Shown here in pieces: positions 13,001-24,872 of a stretch of 64,000 bases of DNA. The notes under the pieces were generated by a model, which was not told where the DNA came from, ran no database searches, and saw only the letters and a list, made by a program, of their open reading frames with translations. The stretch lies in contig JASANH010000966.1 of NCBI GenBank assembly GCA_030248295.1, forward strand, positions 186,001 to 250,000, read 5' to 3'. Numbering within the stretch: position 1 is the stretch's first letter; the number at the start of each line of letters is the position of its first letter. The DNA comes from Mesodorylaimus sp. YZB2_4 (Eukaryota; Nematoda; Enoplea; Dorylaimida; Dorylaimidae). Position numbers and translations under genes: made by a program.

Positions 13001-13511
13001 ACTTGTAAGTCGATGCGTCAGTGCGCAAGTTTTGGTAATAAATTTGTGAGTTTTTCTTTTTTAGACTTGCGTCTTCAACTGCTCGATCCAAATCAGCACG
13101 AATTGACGACCGTTTTGTACGGCCTATTGATGCTCCTACCACAAACGGAGGCCTTCCACACGTTGTGTCGTCGTTTGCAAAGTTTGCCAGCACGATTCCC
13201 GCCGCCACCAGATCCGCATCCAAGAAGCCAGTAAGTGACTCACAATCAGTGTTAGATAGGGCGACTGATGTTTCATAGGGATAGAAGGGATGGAAATAGA
13301 AATGCCATGTTGGGTGGTGTTCGTGCGGGGAAGATGTGCCTGTGCTGACTCACAAGCAGACCACGCCTCTTTTTATTTCAGGAGCCACAAGGCGGAGTCG
13401 TCGGGTGCCATTCCATTCACGGAGCTGCTGCAATATTTTAAGACGACCCAAGAACGTCATCGCCAATTCCGTCGTCAGAAGCATCGAGAACTGTTGGCGA
13501 GAACGGCTTAG
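7004..13511 (+). CDS. VAC14: VAC14, scaffold of the PIKfyve/FIG4 lipid kinase complex
   Basis: VAC14 is a HEAT-repeat scaffold that holds PIKfyve and the FIG4 phosphatase together on endolysosomes to make PI(3,5)P2. Exons: 7004-7104, 7156-7303, 7355-7525, 10010-10072, 10576-10683, 10755-10971, 11028-11165, 11451-11526, 11580-11700, 11754-11819, 11873-12081, 12133-12313, 12751-12869, 12925-13004, 13065-13230, 13382-13511, giving 697 residues (human 782). The N-terminus [18 protein letters not shown] is very close to the human protein, as are [22 protein letters not shown] and the C-terminal block [20 protein letters not shown]. The shorter length fits loss of the low-complexity insert found in vertebrates. 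Intron 3 is 2.5 kb and holds tRNA-like pieces, a foldback element and dispersed repeat A. A possible poly(A) signal is at 13776. Confidence 0.95.
7545..7790. repeat. Two tRNA-like remnants in VAC14 intron 3
   Basis: On the minus strand, 7553-7570 reads as a perfect five-pair T arm with a TTCGATT loop, but the upstream part does not fold as a tRNA. On the plus strand, GTTCGATTCCCGCTT at about 7752-7766 is a B-box of the same type as the SINE head at 31027-31042. Both look like degenerate tRNA-derived SINE heads, not working tRNA genes. Confidence 0.5.
8664..9116. mobile_element. Foldback (MITE-like) element with terminal inverted repeats of about 145 bp
   Basis: The left arm (about 8664-8808) and the right arm (about 8972-9116) are reverse complements over their whole length with scattered substitutions. 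Shared blocks include GAACATCGCCAACCGTCAAG, ACCAAAAATTGT and TCTGGCCAACTGGTCAG. The 160-bp centre is AT-rich and has no coding frame. This is a non-autonomous DNA element or hairpin inside VAC14 intron 3. A target-site duplication could not be fixed with confidence. Confidence 0.85.
9408..9660 (+). repeat. Dispersed repeat A, copy 2, in VAC14 intron 3
   Basis: This is the second copy of the repeat at 4336-4575, in the same orientation. It carries an extra segment of about 40 bp between the TATGACTGTT block and the ACAATTTGATCGC block. Its G-run is longer. Confidence 0.85.
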
Positions 13512-14310
13512 ACGATGGTCGACTGTTGAGCGGCACTCTTAGGTTAGAGAAAGGACTTTTTCTTTATTCCTATTGGCTTTGCATTTTTCAACTGTTTTTC
13601 ATGTTTCCCTAGTGATTGACACTAGCGTGCGGGCTTATCTATTGGCGCTTTTTCATATTAGTAAATGGTTGTGTGCTGGCACGAGTGGCGTCAATGAGAT
13701 GCCTGCGAGTTTAAAAGCGTTTACACCTTGTCACCGCGGGAGCCACTGCTCCGGGAAAATGCCTGGTTCAGGCAAAATAAAAAGCGGCGAGAAACTTTCA
13801 GCAAGCAAGGCAAAATGAGCAGTAAGCAGCGGAGTGTTGTGTTGGAGGTTGAGGAAGTTTGCTTGTGTGCTAGCAGATGGGCAATGAACATGGGTTTATT
13901 TTTAGATTTGGCGCCATTTTAGGAATTGATGCTCAGGCTGTCGCAATGGGGTGCGCGGACAGGGGCGACTTGTTGTTTGCATTGTGCATTGGCGTGGTGA
14001 GAAACAGTGTAGGGTCTGTCTTTTTCCGGTGGGCGGTCTTTAGACTTGGAGTCAGATTACTCACATCGGTTTTCCGAGAGACCTGTTTACTTTTTGATGT
14101 TAAAACGGTCGAATCAGGCGTTGCTGTTTTTGCGGTTTTTGGAATCGGTTTTTCGCGGAATTTAAAACTGGCTTTCTGCTTGGGTTAATGTTGCAATTTT
14201 TTATAGATACCTAGCCAGGTGCGCGAGGCCTCTTCTGCCAAGTTTTTGATCACAACAAAGTCAAAGGCAAAGTCAATTTGAAAGGAAGATTTGTGATCGG
14301 GAACTAGAAA
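13512..14310. other. Intergenic region VAC14 to endophilin
   Basis: It holds the VAC14 3' flank and the endophilin promoter or 5'UTR. A TTTTTTATAG acceptor-like site is about 105 nt before the endophilin ATG, which may mark a 5'UTR intron or a trans-splice site. No gene is seen. Confidence 0.4.
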
Positions 14311-17300
14311 ATGTCGTTGGCCGGCTTGAAGAAACAAATCAATAAAGCCAACCAGGTGAGTGTCACGTAGACCTAATTCAATGTTTTCAACTCTGTTCGG
14401 ATTCGTGATTGATTTTTAGTATGTTAGCGAACGTGTTGGCACTGCCGAAGCCACCAAGTTGGACGAGGAGTACCATGAGATGGAGAAAGTAAGTTTTTTA
14501 GTTTGCGCTCTTGTCTGAGAGGGCCGTATATGATCACTGTATCGAAGGGTACATCCTTAAATGCTGTCAATAATGGGTCTGTATTTCCCTTTCATAATCA
14601 GCTCATTTGAAAGAGGCTGCCTTCGACGGGTAGTCTATCGTTTTTTACGGATATCTATCACCGCTGCTCGCCTGCTATTGTAAATTATCATTTATTTCGT
14701 CCGACCGCATTGAAGCTAGGAAGGGCGTTTTCTTGTTACCGCGGCCGCTTAATCCACGTTACTTTTTCCGCTCTGTTGGTTTTCGTCTCACGGGCTCGAG
14801 TTTTTCGATGGGCCCAAGGGACCGTCTTTTAAATGTGGACACGAGCGGTGCCACTCGCAAATTGCGGGTAGGACCGCGGCACTCAGTTGGCGATCGATCT
14901 CCCGCGTTCCCTCGCCATGCTTTCATTCTACATTCCATTCTCGGGTGTTCGTTTTCTTCAACGAAGATCGTATTGATTGACATGTCGAGATGCTAAGCGA
15001 CGCGAAAGGAAGCATACGCCGGTGACTAGGTCAGACCATGCGAGTTTACGCAATAGTCAACTTTCCATAATACCTCGACGACTATGTGTACATTTGATGC
15101 TCGGCTTCCGAGATTCGTTAACAACCCCTTCGTCTTTTCCGCTTTGTGCATTGGAGACGATGATGCTTTTCGTCATCCGCCCGCGCCCCCAATCGACCGA
15201 CCGACAACACTCGTCACACTCTTAACTTCACGTTTATGTCAGTGTTTACTTTTTATATGATCTGTTTTTATGACCGTCTTACATTTTATAGAAAATCGAC
15301 ATCACCAATGAACTGGTTGAAGATCTCCTCACCAAAACGCGCGAATATCTCCAGCCGAATCCAGGTGAGCAACGCGAGCTGACTGAGCCCGACAGGTGGC
15401 ACTTCCCTGTAGGTCGTTGTTGGATTTAACGATTTTTTTAGCAACAAGAGCGAAAATGGCCACCGTCAGCACCATTTCCAAGCTCAGAGGCAGCAGCAAG
15501 ACTATGCCATATCCGCAACAAGAAGGAATACTCGGTGAATCCATGTTAAAATATGGAAGGCTTTTGGAATCACCATTCGGTATGCATTCGTTTAGTTTCA
15601 TTGTTACTAGGCATTATTTTTCTACTTTTCGCTCTCTTGTCTATTCAGGTAATGCATTGGTCGATTCTGGCGAAGCGTTCAAGCAAATGGCTGATGTCAA
15701 GTACGGCTTGGAGGATACCGTTAAGCAGAATTTCTTGGATCCGTTGACACATTTACAAACCAATGACTTAAAGGAAGTTTACGTAAGCCGAGAAATCTGT
15801 GTTTCCTTGCAATTGAATATCGTTGTCACATTGTTTTAGCATCATCGAAAAAAGATGCAAGGTCGTCGTTTGGATTATGATTGCAAACGTCGGAAGCAAG
15901 TCAAAGGTACGTTTTTTGGCCAAAATATAAGGGATTCTGCGAGGGTCGAACACTGGACCAGCGTGCACGCAATTAGCGCCCAGCGAGAATGATGCAACTT
16001 TGCTTGCATGTGGAAAATTAGGGTTGAATTTTCAGCAGTTTCCTCCAGACTGTGTTGAGAATGAGAGGGGAAATGAATTTCGGTATGTCCTGAACTTGAG
16101 TCCTTGTATGCATGGCCTGGTGAGAGCGATGCGATGTTCTGCGCAGTTAAGGCAGCCGCGTTGCTCGTTGCACCTCAGTTGGACGTGCCATGCTATGCTA
16201 GTGTTCTAAGATTGGTTTATACTTTTTTAGATCAACGAGCTCATGGTAAGACTCGGCCGTCGGGCCTTCCTACGTTCTAGCACTAGTACAAACGTAGTCA
16301 CGCTTTGCATGACGGGTGTTGGCGAGGTGGTGGTTGGGGCTTGGTTGGGTGCATGCTATGACACAATGACAATGCTCACTGACTTGGGCGCACTGTCCTT
16401 TTTAGACGAAGAACTACATCAAGCAGAGGAGAAGTTGGAGGAGTCGAAAAAATTGGCCGAGACGGCAATGTATAATGTTTTGGAGAACGATGTAAGTCAG
16501 CTGTGTTGTTTGTTGAATATATCTATGCATATGCTGTATTTTTTTACAGGTTGAGCAAATATCGCAATTGTGCGCTTTCGTCGATGCACAGTTGGACTTC
16601 CATCGTCAAACGGCTCAGATTCTGGAAAGTTTAGCGGATAAATTGAAAGATAGGTAAGTGGATGGCGGTGTGTAAAGTAGGAGTCTAGATATAGTGGGAT
16701 GAATTATTTCAGAGTACGAGATGCGGGCACTCGCTCACGCAAAGAGCATATTCCGAAACCAGTGGTCGTGGACAGGTCACCGGGCAGTCGATCGCCGGCG
16801 CCAGATAGTCCTCAAATGAGTGTGGCGAAAACGAACAGTATGTCGAGTGGTGGTGGAACTGGAGGGGTCACCAGTCAGGATCCGTGGTCTTCAGCTGGTC
16901 AAGAATCGTGGGGGCAGCAGCAGCAAGCGCCACCGGCCTATTCTCAACAAGGTTCGCGTGTTGGATTTACAAATGGAGGTTAGTAGTCAGGGATTCCCAG
17001 TGGGTCTGTCTTCATGTTTTATCCGCGCCCAAAATAGCTACGGGCACATTGCATCACGTTTATTGATCAGACCTGGCGTCTAGTGCATTCATCGAATTTT
17101 GTGTCTAGCAGTTTTACAAAATAGCCGGTGTACCTGGGAATCCCTGCATTGGCTGACACAGGTCGATGCGTGCCATTATTTTAGCACCGCCAGCGCAGAA
17201 ACCATGCTGCAAGGCTTTGTACGATTTCGACGCAGAAAACGAAGGTGAATTGTCGTTCAAGGAAGGGCAAACCATAAATCTGATTGCGCAGATCGACGAG

Positions 17301-17381
17301 AACTGGTACGAAGGCTCGCTTCCGAACGGTCACGCTGGCGTATTCCCCATTTCGTACGTGCAAGTTGTGGTACCGCTGTAG
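14311..17381 (+). CDS. SH3GL: Endophilin A (BAR and SH3 protein of synaptic vesicle endocytosis)
   Basis: Endophilin A bends membranes and recruits dynamin and synaptojanin. Exons: 14311-14355, 14420-14488, 15292-15364, 15442-15579, 15649-15782, 15840-15906, 16231-16245, 16406-16491, 16550-16653, 16713-16978, 17185-17381, giving 397 residues. The protein starts [15 protein letters not shown] (the amphipathic H0 helix), followed by the BAR domain (to about 245), with hallmarks [21 protein letters not shown] and [15 protein letters not shown] variable Ser/Gly/Gln linker (about 246-335) leads to the SH3 domain ([39 protein letters not shown]). The 15-nt exon 7 is needed to keep the frame. The end of exon 10 could instead use an upstream donor inside the linker, also in frame. 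Confidence 0.96.
15935..15990 (-). repeat. Possible tRNA-like remnant in endophilin intron 6
   Basis: The minus strand has a GTTCGACCC B-box-like motif and an upstream GGCGCTAATTG segment. It resembles the other tRNA-derived heads in the window but is too short to assign to a family. Confidence 0.3.
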
Positions 17382-17917
17382 AACCATGCTAGCCATACTC
17401 GATGTCGTCGCCTTCCATTTGTTTAGACACGCGTTAGGGCTGCGCGGTTATTTCGTTTTTGATACGGTTCGCTATTTCTTGCTAATAATTTCGTGGCATA
17501 TGGGTGTTAGGGTAGATCTAGGGAAGGGACGCGAGGGTCTCGTCAATGGCTACAACTACGACGAGTGCATGTGACTGAACAGTTATCGTGATCGTTATTT
17601 GTGCATTAGATGCAACTTTTTCTACTCGTTCCGCTTCTAGAGAGAATGTACTTTTACTACAACGTTTTTCTGTTTTCCGGTTTGGAGAGAACTGTATTTT
17701 TACTAATGCGTTTTTTGAATCAATGAATTTTTTCTCGTATATTATTGAAATGTTTTTCATACTCAAATATTGATATAGTACGATTATTGGAGACCCAATG
17801 AAGAAATTAGTTCTCGGTTTGACTTTAGTCAAATAGTGAGTGCGCAGATACTGTGGTCTTGCCAAATCCATAAATCCGCGTTTATTGATCGATTGACTCG
17901 TCGACTCGTTAGTTGAC
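17382..17917. other. Convergent intergenic region, endophilin and DET1
   Basis: It contains the 3' flanks of both genes. On the minus strand an AATAAA (complement of 17881-17886) lies about 32 nt past the DET1 stop. A long minus frame through 17518-18135 runs in a different frame from the DET1 exon and is not taken as a gene. Confidence 0.6.
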
Positions 17918-20900
17918 TCAAATTTGCCCCCTTTCATATCGAATATGGAAATTGACCACGTAATCACGATTATTCCTGTGTACGCTGATGGCGAACGGCT
18001 CGCTTGGGTGAAATATAAATGCGACCAGACTTCGAATGGCCGAGTTGTTAGTTGGTACTCGCCCCATCGGCCCCAACTGGATTTTGAATTTCGAAGTTTG
18101 ACATTGACGGCCATGAAAACTAAAAAACAGGTCATATTGGTGATTGATGGAGATAAGAAAAGGTGCGAAGTAAAAAATAGAGCACTAATAGAATTAAAGT
18201 TTGGATTCGCGCGTTAGGGGTTCCAATAACTCCCTTGATATGTCTGATCTTTTGATAGTTGAAGAACACTTTTCATGAGAAAGCTACTGTAGAAAATCGA
18301 ATATTAATCCATGTCAATCACATATGCCAGCATCGATCGATCCAATTGCTGGATCAGCAATGCAAATTTTCCGCGCTTCATCTGCTGGGAAATAAGAATG
18401 AGAGGCCTGCTGTAGCCATCGCATTTTTTTCCCAAATTTAGTTCCCCCAGTGTTCTTCAGGGGTGGACAGACAGCAGGTTGGTGAGGGCGTTGTCCAAAG
18501 CACGTCATTTTTGAACCGGATCAGTTGAACACAGCAGAGTCGGTGTTTGTGTGTGAAGTCATGCGAAGAACATACAACCTGCAGCAACATCGCTGACTTC
18601 GTCTGCGGGGAGGGGGGGTTTTTTTTTTTCCGGGGGGGGGGGGGGGGGGGCCTTTTTTTTTTTAATAATAATTTTTTTTTTTTTTTATATTTTTCTCAAA
18701 ATTTTTTTTAAAACATTTTTTTTATAAAAAAAAAATAAATTTTGGGGGGGGGAAAAAAAAAAAACACCCCCCACTTAAATTCCTGCAGGGTGTTCCTTGC
18801 ATGACACTGTAATCGTGAAGAGAAGCCACGTTGGCAGCTGTGCAGATAAGCCAAACTCACTTTTACCTTGTTGCTATACTTTTGTGCAGGGCAAAAAAGC
18901 GAAAAGCGAAGTATGTCATGTCATACTTTATGCATAGCTAAGCACCACACATCGCACTCGAGGGCTAAGGAACACATATTTGACAATCATACCATGGGTA
19001 TCATGGGGTCTGCACCTTTTTAAAAAAAATTTTCTGAACTAGGATTGTCGCACTGATTTTAGGAAACTGCTAAATTGCCTTTCATAGAATATTTAAACTA
19101 GGTATCCCAGTATCGATTTGGAATGGTCCATAATGCAGCATCAGAGGCAGGCCTGGATCTCGATCCCGATCTGATCAAGGGCTGGATCGGATTTGGCACC
19201 ACACCCTCACCAGCCTGTCACTGTCTTTCAGACACTTTCTCCAAAGGACACACAACAAAATTTAAATTACAGATCGATCACAGTATGCCACGCATCATTT
19301 TCAGGCAGATAACCGTGGAAAATTTTAGTTGCCTGACCAGCTAGGGGCACGGTGGATACTGGTCCATACACTATGTCCCTGTGTCATTGCCACACATCAT
19401 ATCCACGGATCAACAATATTGGCCCATGGATATGCGACATTCGCATTTTCTAACTTTCCCATGAAAAATATTCAAGATATTAAGCTGTTTTAGCACGATG
19501 AAACCTAACACTATTTACAAATCATAGGCGCCAAATTCGAATTCAAAGAAAAGCGCGCGCAAGGACTCGAATCTTACCTGACTGGATAATCACTGCACGG
19601 TCTTGGTCGCTCGTAAAATGAGACCCATTTATCATCGTAACTGAACAATTCCATGTCCAAATATGGACTCGGATTAAACGACTGTGCGCTGATGGGCAAT
19701 TGCAACAGGACGCGTCGTATGGCTTCAGTGTCTCCACCAAATTTTGCATTGCGAATAGTTTCTTTGAATTTCTGATGAGCTTTTCTGGCTTCTTCGCTAT
19801 TGCAGAACGTGCTGACGAATCGATCGGCTGGAAAACCACGAAAATCATCGTAATATCGTTCGTATAATAATAATAAATCTTCCGATATGCTTTCGTGAAT
19901 TGCCAAAACACGAGTTTCGGGAATATTATAAAAAACGAAAAAAGAAGTTTGCGATGTTGGATCGACTCTCATCGAAACAACATCTTCCGATGCGTAGCGT
20001 ATTAATAAATGATTCTCATCCAATAATTGCATTCTCCACATTCTTAGCCAACGATAAAATTCGTAAAATCGATAAAAGTTTCTTAACGAATACATATCGC
20101 CGGTTTCTCGTTGCGCATCGACTGCTTTCGCATATAAAAAGGACAATATTCTTTGTTTCAATCCATTAAGAGCAGGATCGGCCGATGGTTGCACTCGGGG
20201 ATTGGCCGGTTGACGTCCTCGATATGTCCATTCCATAACTGCATTCATTTTCATTTCATCATCGTCGTATAAAAAACGTCCGATCGACTGCAATTCGATG
20301 AAATGTCCGTCTTCATCGATTCGAAACAAATAAACCGTTTGGTGTTCGACGGACATAATTGCAAGGGTTCGATCGTAAAGACACAATCCTTGATTATGTG
20401 CCAAATAAATTCGATCGCATTTGAATCGTCGACTATCGACTAATTGACCCGAATGAATATCCACGCTGTACACGGAATAATCTTCGGGCATCTGATTTGG
20501 AGTTGGCGTGATCGATTCGTTATTTCTAAACAATTCATTCATGCGCGGTACTTGATCCTCGTGGACAACTGCAGACGCGGCCACGATCAAATATCGACCA
20601 TCGACAGTGAACAAACTGCACTCACGATTCAATTGTTCATTCATTTGAGTCAATGCCACTGAATGCTTTAGTCGAAAGAATTGAGAAAACAAATTTTTAA
20701 GGACAAAATTTCTATCATTTTCGCTTTCCACATCCACTGGCTGATTTCCAAATAAGGAGTACTCGGATTTATCTGAAAAAAATTATAGCTTCGTCATTGA
20801 GGTTTCATCTTATCAAAACCAAGATCTGCCGAACCTGCCAAAACTCAAACTCTTCTTATACTCAGACATAAATCGCAGATTCGACTGTATTCAAAAACTA

Positions 20901-21430
20901 GGTATGACTCTGATCATAAGTAAAAATATTCTAAAACCTCGAAATCATTTTAAATCTTTATCGATCTGCAATTACGATCAATAAAGTTTCACAAACGACC
21001 AAATACCTCAAAATCAGAATTCTATCCAATCCAATCCAATCTAGCATCAAGGACGAGACCCTCCTCCCTCCCAAAACTCACCATCCGCATCTGCCTCGTA
21101 CGAACTTCTTTTTGCTTCTGATTTTTCCAATGCTAACGCCAAAAATTGTCGAGCGCTATCGGATCCTCTGAATTCATAAATTTCCACAGCGTGTTGATGC
21201 GAGGAAAATGCGATCAAATGTCGACCGCAAGGGGAAAATTTGCGAAGAAAACAATTTGGTAATTCCACATTGACAACAGTTGTGGTGGGATAAATGCTTT
21301 GATACATGCTCCGTATCCTGGGCAATTCGGCACCAGGTTTGACCACGTGCAATTCCCGCTGTCGCAATCGATAGACAATATTTTGATTGGGAAAACGACG
21401 CCTTTTGATTTCATCGTGGGCGCTTAACAT
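17918..21430 (-). CDS. DET1: DET1, subunit of CUL4 ubiquitin ligases
   Basis: DET1 joins DDB1, DDA1 and COP1 in CUL4 E3 ligase complexes that degrade transcription factors such as c-Jun. Three exons: 21430-21082, 20772-19578, 18119-17918, giving 581 residues (human 550). Recognisable blocks: RRRFPNQNIVYRL near the N-terminus, NCFLRKFSPCGRHLIAFSS, LNRECSLFTVDGRY, QLLDENHLLIRYASEDVV, KFGGDTEAIRRVLLQLPISA, YLDMELFSYDDKWVS, and the C-terminal FHPSEPFAISV with RDYVVNFHIRY. The last exon lies 1.46 kb away across an intron with low-complexity and SINE sequence, and its phase fits exactly. A poly(A) signal follows. Human DET1 is nearly colinear throughout. Confidence 0.95.
18559..18811. repeat. Inverted-repeat arms around a homopolymer-rich core, possible misread hairpin
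   Basis: The arms at about 18559-18586 (GTCATGCGAAGAACATACAA and CCTGCAG) and 18783-18811 (reverse complement GTCATGCAAGGAACACCCTG and CAG) match. The core, 18607-18775, is almost only runs of one base, such as 18 or more G and 10-14 T or A in a row. This is unlike any other part of the window and suggests failed reads at a hairpin. It lies in DET1 intron 2. Confidence 0.65.
18900..18992 (-). repeat. SINE family 1 remnant (body only)
   Basis: Plus-strand CGCACTCGAGGGCTAAGGAA and nearby TTGACAATCA match the copy at 63041-63205 and, inverted, the copy at 30983-31169. The tRNA-like head is missing. It lies in DET1 intron 2. Confidence 0.75.
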
Positions 21431-22594
21431 TTTTTGTGATTCCCGCGGTTAAAATCGATTTAGTGACTGATCAGATTTTCTTGAGCTATTTTAATTGATT
21501 TATTCGGTTTGTCACGAATATCGATCAATTATCGACTTTCTCGATTAACAACAAAATGGTCGAAACAATAAGGCCTATTTATGATTCCCAAGAATAATCT
21601 GCGATCGGCCTGATCAAAATCCCGTTCAATTCGCGAAAACGTAAAATCCTTAAAAGATCAAACGTCAGATTTCGAATTTGAATAATTTTTTTGCCAAATA
21701 TTTCTCGTTCAATCAATTTAATACACAAATGTCGACTTTTCCGACTACGTTTTCCCAAAAACATGCCTTTAAACGCAAACTCACGAGCTGACTAATAGTT
21801 GCTGATCAAGTAGGCGTGGCAAAAAACATTCCATGACACGTGGGAAGACGAAAAAACGACGATCAGGCGATCTAGAAAACGAAAATAGAATTTTCAGCAG
21901 TGAAGATCAGTGGGCAGCAATAATTACAATTCGTAGAATTTTGTCCAGTTTTACAGCTCTGCGTAAAGAATACGACACAGTTGCGCAACCCCTGCAGTCG
22001 GCGTCGTTCCTTCTTACCTTGTGTTTTCCTGTTAGCCGTGCACTTCACGTATGGTTTTATATATTTGCTAGATAGAAAATGACTGACTGCAGTCAAAAGT
22101 TATCATGATTTGATATCTTGATACAACCATAGATTTCTACCGATGCAGAACGTCATGTGGCAGAGAAAATAGTGACAATGTGAAATGCACGGCTAACAGA
22201 GAAACATTCAGTTTCCGTTGCAAGCCACCCGCGTTTCAGTTTGCTGGAGACAGAAGGTGGGAGGGAAAGTTGTTGCGCAAGAGGGAGTCACTTCGTAGCC
22301 ATACACAATATCAGCAGTTCTGTAGCAGAAAAAGTAGGTAAGTCGTGTTATATCTGCTGTGCAGCCATTATGAAGAAATTATTGCGTCAGTGGTGACTGG
22401 TGGTGCTATGAACGAGACACCGCTGCAACCCATTCTACTACCCCACCAACATTGGAACAGATGGCCACACAGCAGAGCAAACTCAGATTGCGAAGCAGTG
22501 CACTCATGTCGAGGTCACCAGTTCACACACTCTGCATAGTGTGTCTGGCCGGTACTACTGGAAACAATGGCCGTCAAGAACCCAGGACACCCAG

Positions 22595-22680
22595 GTAAGT
22601 CCCGACATGATCCATGGCTGAAACATGGCCCTGATGGGTGAATATACCAGCCATAGGCTGAGAATAGATTGCCAGACACA
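22595..22680 (+). repeat. Dispersed repeat B, copy 1
   Basis: Blocks CCATGGCTGAAAC, CCTGATGGGTGA, TACCAG and ATAGATTGCCA occur in the same order and orientation at about 60568-60635. No coding potential is seen. Confidence 0.6.
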
Positions 22681-24277
22681 CAACGCGCATGTGCCCGGGG
22701 ACAGGGTGCTGCTACTGTAGGAGTACAAAGCGGCGCAAGAGCAGATCTAGCCCAGACTGTGCGTGAGCAGCTGGTAGCAGGGTAGGCACAGTGCGTTATA
22801 TAAACGGCACTAAATAGCAGGATGGGTTTCCTACCTGAAACTTGTTCTATCTTTGTTTCTTTTTGCATGTCTTATCACTTTTGATCTTATCCTAGTCTTC
22901 GGCTGTCTAGCGCTTTCTTAATTGCAGATTTGTCAGATCAAAATGCGTGTTCTGTTGGCCGTGTCTTTTAAAGCGTGCGGGCATAGCAAACCCATCCAGC
23001 TCGTTAGTGCTGCGTGCATTACATGACTCCATACTGGAGCCACCTCCATGAAGTACATGTCTGACCTAATGCTAATTCCAGTAGTGATATCTTCTGCACC
23101 TATCAGTGCACTGGCTCAGAGAACTAGCCTTCCTTTCTCGGTCAGGGCCAGACACGAGGTCGAGTGACTGGTTCGGTTTGCAGGTATCGGGCAGTAACTG
23201 GCATTGAGTTTCTGCTCTGAAATGCATTCTATGCAGTGGGCCCAGGACCCTTAGAACCTCCTTCACCTGGCTCTGGTCCCGATATCCTCAGCTAAACGTG
23301 CAATCCATGGATGCACAGTCTGCGTTTTCGCTCTCGAACCCTCACCACACCCATCAGCCATCACGTTGTGTGGGTCGTTATGACATCTCTGTCCACTCCT
23401 GACTCACATGCCAGCTTACGGTCATGCTATTTACGATTATTGAAGCATCAGCACGATCACTGTTGGTGTGACTACGCACAGCGATGACTGCATATTCTAA
23501 TGAATTGCGCTAAAACTATTTTTATGGCACAGATTTTCTGATCTTTTATAGTGTCGCCGTTTATTCAACGATGACGCCAAGCGTTTGCCTGCAGTTGCCT
23601 CGCCACGCTCGATTTACCCACAGATACCAGACATATCTTCTTGGAATCGTGAGTTGTCTGACTCTTCAGTCATGCATGATCAGATATTCAGGTCGCGTGC
23701 ACAGTCAGCCACTGGTTGTAAATTCAAGCGCAATTACCTGTGACGAAACCACAAACTGTAGGTGTATTGGTTTTTGAGACCGCGCAACTAACGCGCAAAA
23801 TTTTGCTCAATTTTTACCCACCTTGCCTTCAAACTGCTGACTGGTTCTGTGCGTCAGAGTGCCGCCTCTACATCAGCCTAGCGTAGGTCTTTTATGACAC
23901 GGAGGACTGCCTGTCTAGACTGCGTTGGGCAAGGGTGACAATAATTTTCACTACCCCGTCTGTCATCTCATTCCAGCCTCATAGTCGGGTTGGACACTCA
24001 TATATATCGTTCAACTATGCTGGGGACATATTGACCTTCAGGAGAGCAGACTTTGTTGAGGGACGATACCTACAGCACACACTCATGCGTACCTTCCAAC
24101 CCCCAACGAGAAATCCCCTCAGTTATGTCCCACTTCAATCAAAGAATGCATGCCACTACGCCGCCACTTCTAATTACGCTCTCTTAGTTGCGCCTTCCAA
24201 AGGTCTTGATTGCGCCGTTTGCGTATTTGGCCATCGTAAATTGAACACCACGCACTTGCACTGCTTCAGGGCTGCAC

Positions 24278-24375
24278 ATGGCGGGGTGGTTATTGCACAT
24301 CATATTCGTGGTTTACCACATGACCAAACACGAGCATGCGCATTCGAGGGCGAAGGACATATTGCACAAGGGCAC
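24278..24375 (-). repeat. SINE family 1-like body fragment
   Basis: The block CCACATGACCAAACACGAGC with ATGCGCATTCGAGGGCGAAG corresponds to the body of the SINE copies at 18900 and 63041, and is closest to 60285-60340. It is diverged and has no tRNA head. Confidence 0.5.
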
Positions 24376-24789
24376 TTTTGCAAGAAATGGACAAGCAAGT
24401 CTTTGTCATGCGTATGGCTTTACGCTTTTGTCAGTTTCAAGAATCCTAATGGTTTTTCTCATGACTTATTCATGGCTCGCCACTGCATCAATTTCACACA
24501 GCTACCTCATTTTCTCAAGACCCGGGTGGCCTATGTTTCATACCTTACCTAGACGGGGTTTTTCGGAGGGAGTCACATTTGAGGGGCGTTATTGTTCCGA
24601 TGGCACATCAACGGCATCCATCCAACAGAAGACTTGAAGTCTGCAGTCCATTCCAGTCACCTTTTGATGGCGACATTTGACCCCCAGTTTCAGCCAGGCA
24701 TTAGCCAGCAAGAGCAAATTACCGTGAATTCTCGTCAAGTTTCCCCTTCCTAGTTCCTATTTGGTTTCATAGCCCCTGGTAACCTCTGC

Positions 24790-24872
24790 CGGGCAGCTCA
24801 TTGCGAGCGGGAGAGAAATTGATTTCTCCTGGCTGGGAGACGCCAACCCCTCGGGTTGATGTTTCAGCCGCA
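24790..24872 (-). repeat. Dispersed repeat C, copy 1
   Basis: The plus strand reads GCGAGCGGGAG followed by CTCCTGGCTGGGAGACGCCA and GTTGATGTTTCAGCC. The same order is seen at 26042-26125, and partly at 38890-38940 in a DHRS4 intron. Confidence 0.7.

Noticed and set aside
17518-18135. Minus-strand frame of 205 codons
   Set aside because: The DET1 C-terminal exon uses a different frame of the same strand and matches the family. This frame does not.
17924-18217. Plus-strand frame of 97 codons
   Set aside because: It overlaps the DET1 last exon in antisense and has no similarity of its own.
23935-24552. Plus-strand frame of 205 codons in the gene-poor region
   Set aside because: It runs through a SINE-like fragment, its residue make-up is unlike a folded protein, and no family is recognised.
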